A stretch of DNA of 64,000 nucleotides from Treponema sp. (GTDB lineage Bacteria > Spirochaetota > Spirochaetia > Treponematales > Treponemataceae): assembly GCA_017551545.1 (NCBI GenBank), contig JAFZLJ010000096.1:1-64000 (forward strand), in the 5' to 3' direction. Position 1 is the stretch's first letter. The number at the start of each line of letters is the position of its first letter. The notes under the pieces were generated by a model, which did not search any database, was not told the origin of the DNA, and was given only the letters and a program-made list of their open reading frames with translations. The position numbers and the translations under genes were made by a program. This document shows positions 62,099 through 64,000 of this stretch, piece by piece.

Positions 62099-62641
62099 TT
62101 ATTTGAATTTATAAAAATCCACAATAGACCTGCCATAAACTCGTTGGTCCGTCCTTTTCAACGGTCCAATTTCCTCAGGCATAAAATGTTCTTCCGGCCT
62201 GTGAACAAGAATTGTCCCATCTTTATTTAGCATTCCGTTTTCTGCCGCCTGAAGTACAAGCTGTTCATGATATTTATACGGGAAAGGGGGATCAAAGAAA
62301 ATATAATCAAAGGATGTTTTACAGCGCTTGATAAAATATTCAACAGGCATAAAGTGACATTTGATTTTTACGCCGCATTCAGCTTCTGTGATTTTTACAT
62401 TATTAAGAAGTGTATTTACTTTGATTTTGTCTTTTTCACAAAGTTCAATCGGATTTGCTCCACGACTTGCTGCTTCTATTGCAATTGTTCCAGAACCCGA
62501 AAATAAATCGAGCCATGATTTACCGGTTAAATCGCCAAGAATTGAAAAAACAGATTCACGCATTCTGTCCATTGCCGGTCTGATTATTCCGTCTGGACAT
62601 TCGATTATTCTGCCTTTAAGTTTTCCGCCTGTTATTCTCAT
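62099..62641 (-). CDS. rsmD: RsmD, 16S rRNA guanine-966 N2-methyltransferase
   Basis: 180 residues. [26 protein letters not shown], the SAM-binding [19 protein letters not shown] and the catalytic DPPF at 117-120 define the family. It methylates G966 of 16S rRNA. Its start overlaps the end of the ankyrin gene by 4 nt, so the two are likely cotranscribed. Confidence 0.96.
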   Translation of the reverse strand: MRITGGKLKGRIIECPDGIIRPAMDRMRESVFSILGDLTGKSWLDLFSGSGTIAIEAASRGANPIELCEKDKIKVNTLLNNVKITEAECGVKIKCHFMPVEYFIKRCKTSFDYIFFDPPFPYKYHEQLVLQAAENGMLNKDGTILVHRPEEHFMPEEIGPLKRTDQRVYGRSIVDFYKFK

Positions 62642-64000
62642 TTTTTATTCAACATCCAGTAAATATCATCATGAGGAAGAGTTGGATTTTCTTTTGCATA
62701 ATCAAATGCTGTTTTTCCGTCTGCAGAACGTATTGAAGTTCCGGCTCCATATTCCAGAAGCTTTTTGATTACAACTGTAGAACTGCAGTACTGAGCAGCA
62801 TACATCAAAGGAGTTTTTCCATTATAGAATGTATTAAGGGCAATTGCTTTTTCAATAAAACAGTCAACCTTTGCTGCCTTTGAATAATCAGAAGAATAAT
62901 TATCAGAAAGCATAAGAACAAATGCCTGAATAACTTCTTTTTCAGAAGGAGAATAGTAAGACAAAAGTTTTCTGAGGATTTCAGGGTTTCCGTTATAAGT
63001 TGAAGCAAGCATAAGGGCAGAAACATCAAAATTATTTTTTACTTTTACATCTGCACCTGCGTCTATGAGCTGTTCAACGATTGATGTATTTTCCTGATAG
63101 CGTACTGCATACATAAGGGCAGTCCAGCCGTCTGCATCTTTAAGGTTGATTGAAGCACCTGAATTAATAAGATTCTTAAGTTCCCAGTTGTTTCCGGCTT
63201 TTGCAGCTTTCATTAAAAGTGTACAGCCGCGACTATCTGCTTCGTCCGGAGAACCAATTAACTGATAAGATGTATAATCTTCGTCGCTTGGAAGTTCGAG
63301 TGTTTTCTTTGGAGCATAATCAAGAAGACTTTCTTTTTGATATCTGTTTACCGTAGTAGATGGAGTAGTGCTGATTGGAAGCTCGAAAGCTGGTTCTGGA
63401 GTTACTTCTGGTTGAGGAGTTGGTTCAGGCACTGGTTCAGGAGTTGGTTCCGGCTCAGGAGTTACTTCCTGAACAGGTTCCGGTATGACAACCGGTTCAG
63501 GTTCTACCACAGGCTCTGGTTGTGGTACAACTGGTTCTTGTTCTATTACCGGTTCAGGTTCAACTACAGGTTCAGGCTCAGGAGTTGGCTCCGGCTCAGG
63601 TTCTGGAGTTGCTGCAGGTTCCGGTTCAACAACCGGAGTTTCTTCAATTACCGGAGTAGTTTCTACAGTTGGTGTTGCTTCAGGTTCAACTGCTGGTGCA
63701 GTATCTTGTTCTGTTGCTTCGGTTTCCGATTCTTCAGAATCTAACGAAAGCTTTAAACTTCTTGTAAGATAATTTGTAAAAAAGTATTTTTCGTAAGTAT
63801 CTACAACACCAAATTCATTGATGTCTGACTTTATAGCAGTAAATTCATCTTTAAAAAATGATTCCGGATTTTTAGTAATATAAGTTCTGTTTTTAGCAAT
63901 ACAATAATTTTTGTTAGGTTCAATAGAGTTAGCAATCCATATAAGAAGTATCAACTCCCTCTGTTCAACCGGCCCAATCACAACATTTCCGGCCTTAGTT
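62638..64000 (-). CDS. Ankyrin-repeat protein with Pro/Glu/Val-rich linker, 5' end cut by window edge
   Basis: The open frame continues to the window edge beyond a possible GTG at 63981, so the N-terminus is missing. The visible part has a short N-terminal domain (about 1-75 from 63981), an acidic stretch, a Pro/Glu/Val-rich linker (about 99-199) and at least four ankyrin repeats (about 238-447: [53 protein letters not shown]). Ankyrin repeats bind proteins. Whether it is secreted cannot be told without the N-terminus. Confidence 0.85.
   Translation of the reverse strand, partial: TKAGNVVIGPVEQRELILLIWIANSIEPNKNYCIAKNRTYITKNPESFFKDEFTAIKSDINEFGVVDTYEKYFFTNYLTRSLKLSLDSEESETEATEQDTAPAVEPEATPTVETTPVIEETPVVEPEPAATPEPEPEPTPEPEPVVEPEPVIEQEPVVPQPEPVVEPEPVVIPEPVQEVTPEPEPTPEPVPEPTPQPEVTPEPAFELPISTTPSTTVNRYQKESLLDYAPKKTLELPSDEDYTSYQLIGSPDEADSRGCTLLMKAAKAGNNWELKNLINSGASINLKDADGWTALMYAVRYQENTSIVEQLIDAGADVKVKNNFDVSALMLASTYNGNPEILRKLLSYYSPSEKEVIQAFVLMLSDNYSSDYSKAAKVDCFIEKAIALNTFYNGKTPLMYAAQYCSSTVVIKKLLEYGAGTSIRSADGKTAFDYAKENPTLPHDDIYWMLNKK
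63385..63687 (-). repeat. Pro/Glu/Val-rich coding repeat in the ankyrin protein
   Basis: About 100 codons of PEPEP/PVVEPEP-type units, many as GAACCG/GAACCT. Such linkers form extended rods. On + this gives spurious Gly/Ser- or Trp/Arg-rich open frames, which are not genes. Repeat-number changes would keep the frame if whole units are lost. Confidence 0.8.

Noticed and set aside
63337-63772. Two + strand open frames rich in Gly/Ser/Thr or Trp/Arg/Phe
   Set aside because: They are mirror images of the Pro/Glu/Val repeat in the ankyrin gene on -, with no SD and no known family.
1-64000. tRNA, rRNA, CRISPR arrays, insertion sequences or prophage
   Set aside because: No cloverleaf-like anticodon arms, regular spaced repeats, transposase or phage genes were seen by reading both strands; a short tRNA could still be missed without a covariance search.

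Overview
The window looks like a chromosomal segment of a host-associated Treponema (Spirochaetota). Three things support this: a fla operon in the order motA-motB-fliL-fliM-fliY-fliO-fliP-fliQ-fliR-flhB-flhA-flhF-flhG followed by a flagellar sigma factor; a spirochaete-type V-ATPase operon (E, a DUF2764-like protein, A, B, D, I, K); and many predicted outer-membrane beta-barrels with simple signal peptides. The species cannot be fixed from sequence reading alone.

Layout. (1) 1-16632: flagellar motor and export genes, all on +, tightly packed, with mostly good Shine-Dalgarno (SD) sites. Behind sigma-28 come a FapA/DUF342 protein with a Jag-N-like N-terminus, a small Gln-rich protein and a membrane-anchored coiled-coil protein. 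(2) 16640-17707: galM. (3) 17920-25384: a promoter and the V-ATPase operon; the proteolipid carries the residues of a Na+ site. (4) 25391-27570: ispG and a periplasmic repeat protein. (5) 27567-45141, all on -: a long surface-polysaccharide operon. It encodes five glycosyltransferases, a WbaP-like initiating transferase, two Wzi-like barrels, an Omp85-like barrel and a three-gene module (36445-42252). That module holds a cytidylyltransferase-aminotransferase fusion, a TagF-like glycerophosphotransferase and a YidC-sulfatase fusion. (6) 45148-53453: a more AT-rich, mosaic part with dTDP-3-amino-sugar genes (fdtA, acetyltransferase, aminotransferase), a GT92, a GT2, a GT4, a flippase and an ATP-grasp-HAD fusion. 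(7) 53457-57239: a third Wzi-like barrel diverging from a GH31 glycosidase. (8) 57312-64000, all on -: D-2-hydroxyacid dehydrogenase with a degenerate HMA protein, an EamA transporter, rlmN, TPR proteins, rsmD and an ankyrin protein cut by the window edge.

How the parts may fit. Regions 5 and 6 read as one Wzx-dependent surface-glycan locus: the WbaP-like enzyme primes the lipid carrier, the glycosyltransferases build a unit containing Fuc3NAc or Qui3NAc, the flippase exports it, and Wzi-like/Omp85-like barrels act in the outer membrane. No Wzy polymerase or Wzz was recognised here. The 36445-42252 module is the best candidate for an undescribed system: cytosolic making and CTP-activation of an amino-alcohol phosphate, transfer of polyol phosphate, and an extracytoplasmic alkaline-phosphatase-fold transferase fused to a YidC-like membrane domain. 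Its chemistry is inference.

No tRNA, rRNA, CRISPR array, insertion sequence or phage gene was recognised.
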